Source: Pseudoxanthomonas kalamensis DSM 18571 (lineage in GTDB: Bacteria; Pseudomonadota; Gammaproteobacteria; Xanthomonadales; Xanthomonadaceae). From it: a stretch of 64,000 nt of DNA. The notes beneath the pieces are model-generated. The model had not been told where the DNA came from. It saw nothing but the letters and a program-made list of their open reading frames with translations, and did not search any database. Positions 1-10,452 of this stretch are shown here, in pieces (within the stretch, counting starts at the first letter, position 1; each line of letters starts with the position of its first letter). The stretch spans positions 1 to 64,000 of the forward strand of contig NZ_PDWQ01000004.1 of the NCBI RefSeq assembly GCF_010211745.1. The letters run 5' to 3'. The translations under genes were made by a program, and so were the position numbers.

Positions 1-19
1 AGATGTTTATAAGAGACAG
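1..19. other. Residual sequencing adapter (Nextera mosaic end)
   Basis: The first 19 bases read AGATGTTTATAAGAGACAG. The Nextera/Tn5 mosaic end is AGATGTGTATAAGAGACAG, so 18 of 19 positions match. The sequence sits exactly at the contig edge and inside what would be a coding region on the minus strand. It is best explained as untrimmed adapter and not genomic DNA. Confidence 0.88.
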
Positions 20-311
20 GGGTGGTTTCCACCAGTTGCGGATGCTCGCCGTCAGACGCCGTCTCCGGCACCTGCATCCGGCTGGTCGACATGCCGCCGG
101 ACAGCGGTTCGGGCAGGGCTTCCGGCAATGCAGCCTCCGGGGCGGCAACCGGCTCCACCGTGTAGAACTGCTCGTCGTGTGCCTTCCACCACACCAGCAG
201 GAACAGCAGCAGGCCGATGACGAAGGCCGCGGCGACAATCTGCAGGCTGTGGCGCGGCAGGCGGAGCACGAAGGCGTCGTCGGATTCGGAGGGTTTGGCT
301 GGGCTCATGTC
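20..311 (-). CDS. Hypothetical single-pass membrane protein, 3' end missing
   Basis: Partial gene running off the left edge; about 97 residues remain from the ATG at 311. A short polar N-terminus is followed by one hydrophobic segment (roughly residues 24-40, ending LLFLLVWWK), so the protein is probably anchored in the inner membrane with a proline/alanine/glutamate-rich tail outside the cytoplasm. It is divergent from serS, with 122 nt between the two starts. No family is recognised. A TonB- or SPOR-type envelope protein is possible but cannot be shown from this fragment. Confidence 0.6.
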
Positions 312-361
312 GGTTCCGGTGCTGTGTCCCGATTCTGGCACAGCCCGCCGGCCGCAGATGA

Positions 362-1714
<1,353 letters not shown>

Positions 1715-1732
1715 GCGGGACGCGCGTTGCGC

Positions 1733-1758
1733 AAAAAAGCGGCCCGCAGGGCGGGCCG
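1733..1758 (-). terminator. Rho-independent terminator between convergent serS and azoR
   Basis: A 7-bp GC stem, CGGCCCG (1740-1746) with CGGGCCG (1752-1758), has a 5-nt loop. On the minus strand it is followed by six T residues (A-run at 1733-1738). It fits termination of the azoR transcript 36 nt past its stop, and the hairpin may also help end serS. Confidence 0.75.
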
Positions 1759-1793
1759 ATGGAGAGATACCGCTTTGGGGAACCGTTGCCGGC

Positions 1794-2372
1794 TCAGGCC
1801 GCCTTGCGCAGCGGCGACGGGATCGCCGCCAGCGCGGCATCGATGGCCTCGAGCCGGTGCTGCGGCGAGAGGGCCAGCCCTTCGGCACGGACGAATTCCA
1901 CGTCCTCAATGCCCAGGAAGGCCAGTACCGCTTTCAGGTACGGTTCCTGGAAATCGGCCGGCGACCCGCTGTGCAGACCGCCGCGCGCGCTGGCGATGAT
2001 GACCTTCTTGCCGCCTGCCAGCCCTTGCGGGCCTTGTTCGGTGTAACGGAACGTCTTGCCGGCAACGGCCACGCGGTCGATCCAGGCCTTCAGCGTGGAC
2101 GGAATGCCGAAGTTGTACATCGGCGCGCCGATGACCACGATGTCGCTGTCGAGGAATTCCTGCAGCACCTGTTCGGCCCTGCGACTGGCGACCGAGTCGG
2201 TACCGGCCAGCGCGGCGGCGGTCAGATGGGGCAGGGGATCGGCATCGAGGTCGCGATGGGTGACCTGCAGGCCGGGCATTTCGTCGCGCCAGCGGGATAC
2301 GATGGCGTTGCCGAGCTGGCGGCTGACCGATTGTTCGCTCAGCGCGCTGCTGTCGATGTGCAATAGTTTCAT
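1794..2372 (-). CDS. azoR: FMN-dependent NADH-azoreductase
   Basis: 192-aa flavodoxin-fold NAD(P)H:quinone/azo oxidoreductase that uses FMN to reduce quinones and azo dyes by two electrons, in the cytoplasm. Family signatures are the N-terminal MKLLHIDSSAL, the flavin-binding stretch GAPMYNFGIPSTLKAWIDR and the later GGLHSGSPADFQEPYLK. The start at 2372 is chosen because AGGAG lies 7 nt upstream; an ATG further upstream has no comparable ribosome site. It is divergent from a LysR regulator 113 nt away, the usual layout for LysR-controlled reductases, so control by that regulator is likely. Confidence 0.93.
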   Translation of the reverse strand: MKLLHIDSSALSEQSVSRQLGNAIVSRWRDEMPGLQVTHRDLDADPLPHLTAAALAGTDSVASRRAEQVLQEFLDSDIVVIGAPMYNFGIPSTLKAWIDRVAVAGKTFRYTEQGPQGLAGGKKVIIASARGGLHSGSPADFQEPYLKAVLAFLGIEDVEFVRAEGLALSPQHRLEAIDAALAAIPSPLRKAA

Positions 2373-2485
2373 GTGAGGTCTCCTGTTCCGGCACCGTTGC
2401 CACTGGGGCCGCATCCTCCTCTGTTGCTTTGGTGGAATAAAGAGGATTAAATATCACTGTTTGTTCCATTTGTGGAATTTCTGTT
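2373..2485. promoter_or_regulatory. Divergent azoR / LysR promoter region with inverted repeat
   Basis: The 113-nt gap between the divergent genes is AT-richer than its surroundings. It contains a 5-bp inverted repeat, TTCCA-TTTG-TGGAA (2464-2477), directly upstream of the regulator start, and a second TGGAAT half-site near 2433. LysR-type regulators commonly bind such dyads in the shared promoter. Binding here is inferred. Confidence 0.5.
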
Positions 2486-3469
2486 ATGCAGAACGACCTC
2501 AACGACCTGTATTACTTCGCGATGGTGGTCGACCACGGCGGTTTCGCCGCCGCCGAGCGCGCGCTGGGCATTCCCAAGTCGCGGCTGAGCCGGCGCATCA
2601 GCCAGCTCGAAGCCGACCTGGGCGTGCGTCTGCTGCAGCGTTCCACCCGCCGTTTCGCGGTCACCGACGTCGGCATGAGCGTGCATCGCCATGCACAGAC
2701 CATGCTGGCCGAGGCCCAGGCCGCGCGCGAAGTGGTCGACCGGCTCAGCGCCGAGCCGCGCGGGGTGGTGCGGGTCAGCGTGCCGGTGGCGGTGGCGCAG
2801 ATGCAGTTGCCGAAGATCCTGCCGCAGTTTCTCGACAAGTACCCCAAGGTCCGGCTGCAACTGCACGTCAACAACCGCCGGGTCGACATCATCAACGAGG
2901 GCTACGACGTGGCCCTGCGGGTGCGCGCCAGGCTCGACGACGACGGCAGCCTGGTCATGCGCAGTTTCGGCCACATCCAGCAGTTGCTGGTGGCCAGTCC
3001 GAAATACCTGCGGCGCGCCGGACGGCCGCAGATTCCCGAGGATCTGACCGAACACGTCACCCTGAGCATCAGCGAGGACGAGGCCCGCCAGCGCTGGGAA
3101 CTGCATGGCCCGGACGGCGAGGTGCGGCGGATCGAACTGCAACCGCGGCTGGCCGGCTCGGATTTCCCGCTGCTCAAGGCGCTGGCCAGGGACGGGCACG
3201 GCATCACCTTGTTGCCGGAAACGGTCTGCGCCGATGCGGTGAGCAGCGGCGAACTTGAGGTGGTGCTGCCGCAGTGGTCGCTGCCGCAAGGCATCTGCCA
3301 CGCGGTATTCGCTTCGCGTCGCGGCATGCTGCCAGCGGTGCGGGTGTTCATCGACTTCCTGGCCGAACATCTGCCGCAGCAGATCGAGGCTTCGCGGCTG
3401 GACTGCGGCGGCAAGTGCGACAAGGCCGTGCCGGAGATGCCGAAGGCGGAGCTGGCGCAGGTCGGCTGA
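2486..3469 (+). CDS. LysR-family transcriptional regulator
   Basis: 327 aa. The N-terminal winged helix-turn-helix (about residues 4-63, with AERALGIPKSRLSRRISQLE as recognition region) is followed by a LysR substrate-binding domain (about 90-295). The sequence resembles the many LysR proteins that sit divergently beside quinone or azo reductases. It probably controls azoR in response to electrophiles or quinones; the effector is not known. The C-terminal ~30 residues after the effector domain are polar with two cysteines (DCGGKCDK), beyond the usual ~300 aa of the family. Confidence 0.92.
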   Translation: MQNDLNDLYYFAMVVDHGGFAAAERALGIPKSRLSRRISQLEADLGVRLLQRSTRRFAVTDVGMSVHRHAQTMLAEAQAAREVVDRLSAEPRGVVRVSVPVAVAQMQLPKILPQFLDKYPKVRLQLHVNNRRVDIINEGYDVALRVRARLDDDGSLVMRSFGHIQQLLVASPKYLRRAGRPQIPEDLTEHVTLSISEDEARQRWELHGPDGEVRRIELQPRLAGSDFPLLKALARDGHGITLLPETVCADAVSSGELEVVLPQWSLPQGICHAVFASRRGMLPAVRVFIDFLAEHLPQQIEASRLDCGGKCDKAVPEMPKAELAQVG

Positions 3470-3511
3470 AACGTCCCGGCTTCGTGCGAGAATACCGGCG
3501 CCAAGCGATCC

Positions 3512-3601
3512 GGAGAGGTGGCCGAGCGGTTTAAGGCACCGGTCTTGAAAACCGGCGAAGGGTCAAACCTTCCGTGGGTTCGAATCCCACCCTCTCCGCC
3601 A
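3512..3601 (+). tRNA. tRNA-Ser (UGA)
   Basis: 90-nt type II tRNA. The acceptor GGAGAGG pairs with CCTCTCC ahead of an encoded GCCA end. The anticodon stem-loop around CTTGAAA gives anticodon TGA. A long variable arm (CGAAGGGTCAAACCTTCCG) and the T-arm GTGGGTTCGAATCCCAC are present. Confidence 0.97.
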
Positions 3602-3753
3602 CTTGATCGTGCTCAATGATGGTCTGCTCAGGTTCGATCATCATGCAAGACATCCCCTGACACATGAGCTTGCCCTTTTCGGCCATTGCTCCACGGTCTC
3701 GACTTGGGCATGCGTATGGGCAGGGGTGCCGGAATTGCCGACTGGGTGCCAGC

Positions 3754-4227
3754 ATGCGTGCCTCGCCATCCTCGTTTTCATTGTCGCAGCGGCTCCTGCA
3801 TTGGGCCATGGTGCTGCTGATTCTGTGCAACCTGCTGTTTCCGCAAGGCATGGGCGGCACAGGGTTGGACTTGGGGTTCGTGTTGCCGGCCCGGGCCCAC
3901 ATCTGCATCGGTATCGCCGTACTGGTTCTGGCGCTGATTCGGCTGTTCCTGCGTTTGGGCAGGGGCGTTCCCTCGACACCGACCCGGGTTCCGGTGTTCT
4001 TCCGCGGGCTGGCGCGAGCCGGGCAGTGGACCTTCTATCTGCTGTTCTTCGCCACGCCGATCACCGGCCTGCTGATTCACTATCACGGCAACGCCAGCGC
4101 GCTGCTGCTGCATGGCAAAGTCATCCGACCATTGTTCTGGACGCTGATTGCCGTACATGTCGCCCTGGCTCTGGCACACCAGTACTACTGGAAAACAGGC
4201 CGGCTGGAGAAAATGGTCAGAGGTTGA
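3754..4227 (+). CDS. Cytochrome b561 (CybB family)
   Basis: 157-aa four-helix inner-membrane di-heme protein that moves electrons between the quinone pool and other carriers (in CybB, a superoxide:ubiquinone reductase). Histidines expected to ligate heme are seen in RLLHWAMV, RAHICIG, LLHGKV and VHVALALAHQYYW. The start at 3754 gives MRASPSSFSLSQRLLHW, typical of the family; an ATG at 3664 would add 30 uncharacteristic polar residues. It lies between tRNA-Ser and a response regulator with no evident operon partner. Confidence 0.88.
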   Translation: MRASPSSFSLSQRLLHWAMVLLILCNLLFPQGMGGTGLDLGFVLPARAHICIGIAVLVLALIRLFLRLGRGVPSTPTRVPVFFRGLARAGQWTFYLLFFATPITGLLIHYHGNASALLLHGKVIRPLFWTLIAVHVALALAHQYYWKTGRLEKMVRG

Positions 4228-4290
4228 AGCAGGCCTGCAGGAGTCGAGGAGGGCTGTCGATCCTGCGATCGCCTTCGCCATGGACTGCTT

Positions 4291-4308
4291 TATAGTGATG
4301 ACATGTCA
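4291..4308. promoter_or_regulatory. Putative -10 and palindrome upstream of the response regulator
   Basis: TATAGT (4291-4296) is a good -10-like hexamer. It directly abuts a perfect 10-bp palindrome, TGACATGTCA (4299-4308), about 90 nt before the response-regulator start. Operator function is a guess from position and symmetry. Confidence 0.35.
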
Positions 4309-4397
4309 CATCTGGTCGCCACTCGTCAGACTATCCCTTGTTCCGGTCGCCATCGGCGATTAGGCTCGTATTCAGGGAATGGAAAGCGGAGGTTAGG

Positions 4398-5045
4398 ATG
4401 ACGATACGCGTATTCCTGATAGACGATCACGCGCTGGTCAGGGCAGGGATGAAGATGATCCTCGCCGGCGAGACCGACATCGAAGTGGTCGGCGAAGCGG
4501 ACAGCGGCGAAGAAGCCCTGCCGCAGGTGCGCAAGCTGAAACCTGACGTAGTGCTGTGCGATCTGCACCTGCCGGGACTGAGCGGGCTGGAGATCACCGA
4601 GCGCATTGTCCGCTCCGACCTCGGTACCCGGGTCGTGATCGTGTCGGTGCTGGAGGACGGTCCGCTGCCGAAGCGGCTGCTGGAAGCCGGTGCCGCCGGC
4701 TATGTCGGCAAGGCCGGCGATGCCGGCGAATTGCTGCGCGCCATCCGCGATACTTCGCGCGGCAAGCGCTTCCTCGGCAGCAGCATCGCGCAGAACCTGG
4801 CTCTGAACACCGTCGCCGGCAACGGATCGCCGTTCGACCAGATGTCGCCGCGCGAACTGGAAGTGGCCATGCTGCTGGTGCAGGGATTGCGTCAGGAAGA
4901 AATCGCCAAGCGGCTCAGCCTGAGTGCCAAGACCGTCAACACGCACAAGACCCGACTGTTCGAGAAAGCCGGGGTGCAGGACAACATCGCCCTGGCCCGG
5001 TTGGCGACCCAGTACGGACTGGTCGACAGCGCGCATTCGCTGTAA
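4398..5045 (+). CDS. GacA/UvrY-like two-component response regulator (LuxR-type HTH)
   Basis: 215 aa. An N-terminal receiver domain carries the acidic pair LIDDH, the phospho-acceptor Asp in VVLCDLHLPG (~residue 54) and the conserved Lys in YVGKAGD. The C-terminal LuxR-type HTH (about 150-210) includes SPRELEVAMLLVQG and the recognition helix region SAKTVNTHKTRLFEK. The overall sequence resembles GacA/SirA/UvrY, which activate small RNAs that titrate CsrA. The start at 4398 follows a strong GGAGG site; the longer reading from 4338 lacks support. No histidine kinase is adjacent, as is usual for GacA. Confidence 0.9.
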   Translation: MTIRVFLIDDHALVRAGMKMILAGETDIEVVGEADSGEEALPQVRKLKPDVVLCDLHLPGLSGLEITERIVRSDLGTRVVIVSVLEDGPLPKRLLEAGAAGYVGKAGDAGELLRAIRDTSRGKRFLGSSIAQNLALNTVAGNGSPFDQMSPRELEVAMLLVQGLRQEEIAKRLSLSAKTVNTHKTRLFEKAGVQDNIALARLATQYGLVDSAHSL

Positions 5046-5049
5046 AGCA

Positions 5050-5075
5050 AAAGCCCGGCGCACGCACCGGGCTTT
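5050..5075. terminator. Bidirectional terminator between response regulator and rne
   Basis: A perfect 9-bp stem AAAGCCCGG / CCGGGCTTT lies 5 nt after the response-regulator stop; on the minus strand it is followed by TTTTGCTTT. A second 9-bp hairpin (AGCGGCCGG / CCGGCCGCT, 5095-5116) lies nearer the rne stop. Confidence 0.75.
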
Positions 5076-5138
5076 CGATCTTGCGCAGGACTGCAGCGGC
5101 CGGAAACCCGGCCGCTATACGGATCAGGCCTGTACGGA

Positions 5139-8087
5139 TCAGGCGTTGTGCCGCCCGTCCTCGCCATCGGTCGCCGCCGCGTCGTCGGCCGCCAGCGTCG
5201 TAGCTGACAGTTCGCCGGTTTCGGCGTCTTCGTCGTCTTCCGATTCGACCGGCAGCGACGCCGGGGAAGGATCGATCAGGTGACGGATCACCGAGGCCGG
5301 GGTGTCGATATCGGCGGTGAAGAACAGCGAGCCGTTGTAATCCGGCTCCGGTGATGCCACAGGAGCAGCGGCGATGATCGTCGTCTCCTCGGCAATGGCT
5401 TCGGTTTCGGCAACTGATGCCGGAACGGGCTCCGCTTCCTGCACGATCGCTTGCGCATCGACCCTCTGCTCCGGTAGCGGAGTCCCTTCGAGGGTGCCGA
5501 TTTCGTCGGAAAGCGCATTCGCGATTTCCGCGACACTGGCCGTGACTTCTGTCGGTGCAGGCGTTTCGGTCGGAACGTCGGCCTCGGTGCCCTGGGCCTC
5601 GAACAGCGAGACCTGGGGCGTCGTCGCAACAACGGTTTCAGTTTCGACGGCGACGTCCGCGACGGCAGCTGGTAATACCGGCTCCGGAACAGATTCCTCC
5701 GGTGCAACCGCAGCCGCGCGAACTTCCGGCTGCGCCGCCGCCGGGATGGCGACGTCGTCGAAGTCGAATTCCGGCTGCGCTTGACTGATGGCGATTACCG
5801 TGTCGTCGCCCGACATATCGTTGTCGGCACTGGTCTCGTTCTCGCTACCGGTCGCGGCGGCATCGCCGGTCTTGCGGCGACGGCGTCCGCCACGGCGCCC
5901 TCGGCGGCGGCGGCTGCCGCCCTCGGCATTGCCTTCTGCCGCAGCCTCAGCAGCCGGGTTGGCGGCATCGGTTGCTGTCGTCGCGACGGCTTCGACCTGC
6001 GGCAGCGCATCATCGGCGACCGCGGCCGGAACGGCAGCCGCTACGGCGACGGGATCGACCGGCGCGGTTTCGGCTTCCGCAGCGACCGGAGCCGGCTTGG
6101 GCGTCGTTTCCTTGCGCGGCGGGCGCGGCGACTTTTGCTTGGTCGGCTGCGGAGTGTCGTCCTTGTTCTTGTTCGAGGTCTTGCCGGTCGCTTGCTGCTG
6201 CGATTTGCCGGATGCGCGGCTGTCGTCGCGGCGCGATTCCTGGCGGTTCTTGCCGCCATTGCGGCCCTGGCCATTGTTGCGGCCATTGCGGCGCTGGCGG
6301 GAATCCCGCTGTGAGGTCTCGGGCGCAGCCTTGCGGGTCTGTTCGGCCAGGGTCGGTTCGGGTGCCGTGTCGGCGCTGCCGAGCAGGCGCTTGAACCAGC
6401 CGAACACACCGCCGGAGGCGGGTGCCTGCACCGGGGCGGGGGCCGCCGCCGCAACCGGGGCCGGCTCGGGCTCGCGCACCGGAGCCGGCTGCGTGTGCTT
6501 GACCGAAGTCACCGCCGGGGCCGGCGGGATGTTCAGCTGCGACTTGCTCAGTGCATGCACCGGCAGCTTGCGCGGGGTGCCACGCTGGTAGCTGGGCTTG
6601 CCGGATTCCTCGCTGAGCTCGTTCTCGCGGATGCGGGTGACTTCGTAGTGCGGGGTCTGCAACTGCTCGTCGGCGACGATGATGATCGGCGCGTCATGGC
6701 GCTGCTCGATTTCGCGCAGTGCGCCGCGCTTCTCGTTGAGCAGGTAGTTGGCGATCTCGATAGGCGCCTGCACCAGCACTTGGCCAGTGTTGTCCTTCAT
6801 CGCGTGCTCTTCGGCCACGCGGATGATCGACAGCGACAGCGATTCGACGCTGCGCATGCGGCCGTGGCCCTCGCAGCGCGGGCAGACGATCTGGCTGGAT
6901 TCGCCGAGGCTTGGACGCAGGCGCTGGCGGCTCATCTCCATCAGGCCGAACTTGGAGATGCGGCCGAGCTGCACGCGCGCGCGGTCGTACTTCAGCGCAC
7001 CCTGCAGGCGGTTCTCGACCTCGCGCTGGTGCTTGTTCGAGGCCATGTCGATGAAGTCGATCACCACCAGGCCGCCCAGATCGCGCAGGCGCAGCTGGCG
7101 GGCGACTTCGTCGGCGGCTTCCAGATTGGTGTGGAACGCGGTTTCCTCGATGTCGCCGCCCTTGGTGGCGCGCGCCGAGTTGACGTCGATCGCGGTCAGG
7201 GCCTCGGTCTGGTCGACCACGATGGCGCCGCCGGACGGCAGCCGCACTTCGCGCTCGTAGGCGGCCTCGATCTGCGATTCGATCTGGAAACGGTTGAACA
7301 GCGGAATATCGTCGGTGTAGTGCTTCAGCTTGCGCAGGTTCTGCGGCATGACCTGCTGCATGAACTCGGTCGCGGTCTGGTGCATTTCCTCGGTGTCGAC
7401 CAGGATCTCGCCGATGTCGGCGCGCAGGTAGTCGCGCAGGGCACGGACGATCAGCCGGCTTTCCTGGTAGATCAGGAACGGGGCCGGCTTGCTGAGCGCG
7501 GCTTCGGCGATCGCACGCCAGACGCTGAGCAGGTAGTCCAGGTCCCATTGCAGTTCTTCGGCGTCGCGGCCGACGCCGGCGGTGCGGATGATCACGCCCA
7601 TCTCGTCGGGGATGTTCAGCGCGTCCATCGCCCGCTTCAGTTCGGCGCGGTCTTCGCCTTCGATCCGGCGCGAAACGCCGCCGGCGCTGGGCGAGTTGGG
7701 CATCAGCACCATGTAGCGGCCGGCCAGCGAGATGAAGGTGGTCAGCGCGGCACCCTTGTTTCCGCGTTCGTCCTTGTCGACCTGGACCACCACTTCCTGG
7801 CCTTCACGCAGCAGCTCGCGCAGGTTGCCGGACTTGTGGTCGGCACCGGCCTGGAAGTAGTCGCGGGAGATTTCCTTCAGCGGCAGGAAGCCGTGGCGTT
7901 CGGCGCCGTAGTCGACGAAGGCCGCTTCCAGCGAGGGCTCGAGCCGGGTGATGCGGCCCTTGTAGATGTTGGACTTGCGTTGTTCCCTGGACGGCTGCTC
8001 GATGTCGATGTCATACAGGGTCTGTCCGTCGACGATGGCCACGCGCAGTTCTTCCGCCTGCGTGGCATTGATCAGCATACGCTTCAT
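5139..8087 (-). CDS. rne: Ribonuclease E
   Basis: 982-aa endoribonuclease, core of the RNA degradosome and of rRNA/tRNA processing. The catalytic half runs from [11 protein letters not shown]1 domain (~36-118), 5'-monophosphate sensor/RNase H region, and DNase I-like site with the metal Asp residues in [14 protein letters not shown] (~300) and VVIDFIDM (~345), then the zinc-link cysteines CPRCEG (~403). After about residue 520 the protein is low-complexity, with proline/alanine/glutamate tracts and a basic run (RRRRGRRGG), the usual RNA-binding and scaffold tail. The start at 8087 is the family start. It is divergent from rluC, as in E. coli. Confidence 0.96.
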   Translation of the reverse strand: MKRMLINATQAEELRVAIVDGQTLYDIDIEQPSREQRKSNIYKGRITRLEPSLEAAFVDYGAERHGFLPLKEISRDYFQAGADHKSGNLRELLREGQEVVVQVDKDERGNKGAALTTFISLAGRYMVLMPNSPSAGGVSRRIEGEDRAELKRAMDALNIPDEMGVIIRTAGVGRDAEELQWDLDYLLSVWRAIAEAALSKPAPFLIYQESRLIVRALRDYLRADIGEILVDTEEMHQTATEFMQQVMPQNLRKLKHYTDDIPLFNRFQIESQIEAAYEREVRLPSGGAIVVDQTEALTAIDVNSARATKGGDIEETAFHTNLEAADEVARQLRLRDLGGLVVIDFIDMASNKHQREVENRLQGALKYDRARVQLGRISKFGLMEMSRQRLRPSLGESSQIVCPRCEGHGRMRSVESLSLSIIRVAEEHAMKDNTGQVLVQAPIEIANYLLNEKRGALREIEQRHDAPIIIVADEQLQTPHYEVTRIRENELSEESGKPSYQRGTPRKLPVHALSKSQLNIPPAPAVTSVKHTQPAPVREPEPAPVAAAAPAPVQAPASGGVFGWFKRLLGSADTAPEPTLAEQTRKAAPETSQRDSRQRRNGRNNGQGRNGGKNRQESRRDDSRASGKSQQQATGKTSNKNKDDTPQPTKQKSPRPPRKETTPKPAPVAAEAETAPVDPVAVAAAVPAAVADDALPQVEAVATTATDAANPAAEAAAEGNAEGGSRRRRGRRGGRRRRKTGDAAATGSENETSADNDMSGDDTVIAISQAQPEFDFDDVAIPAAAQPEVRAAAVAPEESVPEPVLPAAVADVAVETETVVATTPQVSLFEAQGTEADVPTETPAPTEVTASVAEIANALSDEIGTLEGTPLPEQRVDAQAIVQEAEPVPASVAETEAIAEETTIIAAAPVASPEPDYNGSLFFTADIDTPASVIRHLIDPSPASLPVESEDDEDAETGELSATTLAADDAAATDGEDGRHNA

Positions 8088-8557
8088 TGTTGCGTTCCTC
8101 GCGCAGCTACCGCGCGGAACGCCGTGGCGTTTCGTCTCTGGAACCAACGACCCCTTGCGGGGCGGCGCCCCTTTCGCGCGCGTGCGCGGCCGGGTGGCCG
8201 GATCTCCAGCGCTTCGACAACCACGGCAAGCCGCGGGAGCGCTTCTTATTGTCAATCGTGTTGCGGGCCGTGCGGCCGGGAGGGCGCCGGTCAGGCGACC
8301 TGTCCCCGCACCGCGCGGGACATGTTCAGCTCCGGCGTCTGACACGCCGGGCGATGGCCGGGTCGGGCATCAGGCCGCTAACATGTCCACCCTGCGGGTG
8401 GTGGTTGCGCTCCGGACACCATCGCGGAAAGCCGGGCTTCTGGCCCACGGCCTGCCGGGGGCCGCCCTGGGGCGGGTCCGGACCGGACGACCGTTGCAAC
8501 TTCCTGCGAAATCAAACCCTTATCTCGCCCGGCGAGTGTAACAGAATAAATGCTCGA
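8088..8557. promoter_or_regulatory. 470-nt divergent leader region of rne and rluC
   Basis: No gene is supported here. The segment is GC-rich with many self-complementary stretches. In enterobacteria the rne 5' UTR is long and structured and RNase E cleaves it to control its own mRNA; the same layout suggests a comparable leader on the minus strand. The AT-rich segment near 8533-8555 just before rluC is the only promoter-like stretch for that gene. Exact signals cannot be fixed by eye. Confidence 0.5.
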
Positions 8558-9538
8558 ATGACCGACCCGGATTCCACCTCCCCCCGCCCGCGCCCCGGCG
8601 TCGTACGTGCCGCCGCGCGGATGGCGACCGTGCCGGCCGACCGCGCCGGACAACGGCTGGACAACTTCCTGCTCGGCCAGCTGAAGGGCGCCCCCCGCAG
8701 CCTGGTCTACAAACTGGTCCGCAGCGGCCAGGTTCGGGTCAACGGTGGCCGTGCCAAGGCCGAGCGCAAGCTGGAAGCCGGCGACGAGGTCCGCATTCCG
8801 CCGGTCAGTCTCAACACACCCGGAGATGCCTCCACACCGCCGGAAGCCTTCCTGCGCCGGATGGAGCGGGCGATCGTGTTCGAGGACGCCCGCCTGCTGG
8901 TGATCGACAAACCCTCCGGCGTGGCCAGCCACGGCGGCAGCGGGATCAGCCACGGCGCCATCGAAACGATGCGGGCGCTGCGGCCGGGGCAATCGCTGGA
9001 ACTGGTGCATCGGCTGGACCGCGACACCTCGGGCTTGCTGGTGCTGGCCAAGAAGCGTTCGGCGCTGACTGCGCTGCAGGCGTTGATGCGCGAGGAGGGC
9101 GGCGACGGCATCCGCAAGCGCTATCTGACCCTGCTGCTCGGGCGAATGCCGGACGGCACGATGAGCGTGGACGCGCCGCTGCACGTGGGCCTGCGCCAGG
9201 GCGGTGAGCGCCATGTCCAGGTCGATCCCGGCGGCAAGCCGTCGCTGAGCCATTTCCGGGTGCTGGAGCGGCGCGGGGGACATTCCTACTGCGAGGTGCG
9301 GATCGAGACCGGGCGCACCCACCAGATCCGCGTGCATGCCAGACACATCGGGCATCCGGTGGCCGGCGACGACAAGTACGGAGATGCCGAGGCCAACCGT
9401 CGCCTGCGCGAGAAGATCGGCCTGAAGCGCTTGTTCCTGCACGCCGCCTCGCTGGAGTTCGAGCTGGACGGCCAGGATTACGTGCTGAATGCGCCGCTGG
9501 CGCCGGAGCTGGCCGAGGCGCTGGACCGGCTGGGCTGA
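8558..9538 (+). CDS. rluC: 23S rRNA pseudouridine(955/2504/2580) synthase
   Basis: 326-aa RluA-family pseudouridine synthase. An N-terminal S4 RNA-binding domain (~residues 25-85, GQRLDNFLLGQLKGAPRSLV) is followed by the catalytic domain with the signature HRLDRDTSGLLVLAKK containing the catalytic Asp. The divergent position next to rne is conserved with E. coli and supports RluC over RluD. The start at 8558 gives MTDPDSTS; longer readings run into the rne leader. Confidence 0.93.
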   Translation: MTDPDSTSPRPRPGVVRAAARMATVPADRAGQRLDNFLLGQLKGAPRSLVYKLVRSGQVRVNGGRAKAERKLEAGDEVRIPPVSLNTPGDASTPPEAFLRRMERAIVFEDARLLVIDKPSGVASHGGSGISHGAIETMRALRPGQSLELVHRLDRDTSGLLVLAKKRSALTALQALMREEGGDGIRKRYLTLLLGRMPDGTMSVDAPLHVGLRQGGERHVQVDPGGKPSLSHFRVLERRGGHSYCEVRIETGRTHQIRVHARHIGHPVAGDDKYGDAEANRRLREKIGLKRLFLHAASLEFELDGQDYVLNAPLAPELAEALDRLG

Positions 9539-9548
9539 GGTGCCCGAA

Positions 9549-10025
9549 TCAGGGCATTTCCGGAATGAGGGTTTCCTCGCCGACGTAGTCCAGCCGACGT
9601 TGCTGGCGCAGCAGGACGACCCGGGCCGGCAGCTCTTCCAGTCCCGACAGGGTCAGGTCCAGTCCGGTCCAGGCCTGGCAGCAGCGCGGCGCGAACGGGT
9701 TGTCGATGCGCGCGACCAGCGGCACCACGATGCGGATCTCGTCGCCGCTGCGCCAGGCGCGCAGGTCGCGGATATCGACCTTGTCCAGTTCGTCATGGGC
9801 CAGCCAGGTGAGCACCCGCAGGGTGTGCGCATCGACGATCAGCAATTCCAGCTCACCGGCTTCGATGTCTTCGGGCAACTCGTGGGCCTGCTGCGCGCTG
9901 CCGCCGATCGCGACCGCCTGCACGTCTTCGTAATGCACGTCAGGCTGTGGTGGCGACGGAGGCGTAGGCACCGTGGTGGCCGTCGAGGCGGCGGCAAGGG
10001 ACAGGTACAGCATCCAGGCGCTCAT
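9549..10025 (-). CDS. Hypothetical exported protein
   Basis: 158 aa, family not recognised. The N-terminus (MSAWMLYLSLAAAS) looks like a short signal peptide, followed by a proline-rich linker and a soluble domain with two adjacent cysteines (RCCQAW). It is the last gene of a minus-strand set with phhB and a TonB-domain lipoprotein, 25 nt downstream of the latter. Periplasmic location is inferred from the leader only. Confidence 0.7.
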   Translation of the reverse strand: MSAWMLYLSLAAASTATTVPTPPSPPQPDVHYEDVQAVAIGGSAQQAHELPEDIEAGELELLIVDAHTLRVLTWLAHDELDKVDIRDLRAWRSGDEIRIVVPLVARIDNPFAPRCCQAWTGLDLTLSGLEELPARVVLLRQQRRLDYVGEETLIPEMP

Positions 10026-10050
10026 GCGCGGGTCCGTTCGCAGCGCGGCG

Positions 10051-10452
10051 TCAGTGTTGTTCGTCCAGCGCGAAGCAGGCATCCGGCCGCGGCTGCGGCG
10101 GATTGAAGCTGACCGGCACCCGGATGGTCTGCGCGATGGCCTGGCCGTTGCGCGTGGCCGGCTTGAACAGCCAGCCCTCGACCGCCGTGCGCGCGGCGCT
10201 GTCCAGCCGCTCGTCGCCGCTACTGCCGACCTGCTCGATCGCGGTCGGCTTGCCCTCGGTACCGACCGTCACCGACAGTGTGACCGTGCCGCCGATGTCG
10301 GCGCACGCCAGTTCCAGCGGATATTCCGGTGGCGGCGTCTGCAGCGCGGCCAGTTCGGTGGGTGCGACAGCCGGGGCGGTGGTGTCGGTCGAAGGCGTGC
10401 AGGCGGCCAGCGCCAATAGGCAGGCAAGGGTAACGACAGGCTTCAGGTTCAT
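10051..10452 (-). CDS. Lipoprotein with TonB C-terminal-like domain
   Basis: 133 aa. The start [18 protein letters not shown] gives a lipoprotein signal with lipobox LALAAC (lipidated Cys at residue 18). The remainder matches the TonB C-terminal fold pattern: [17 protein letters not shown], then VTVGTEGKP and a terminal [15 protein letters not shown]. There is no membrane anchor, periplasmic spanning region or ExbBD partner nearby, so it is probably a stand-alone TonB-like domain protein and not an energy transducer. Its ATG overlaps the phhB stop (ATGA), indicating translational coupling. Confidence 0.8.
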   Translation of the reverse strand: MNLKPVVTLACLLALAACTPSTDTTAPAVAPTELAALQTPPPEYPLELACADIGGTVTLSVTVGTEGKPTAIEQVGSSGDERLDSAARTAVEGWLFKPATRNGQAIAQTIRVPVSFNPPQPRPDACFALDEQH

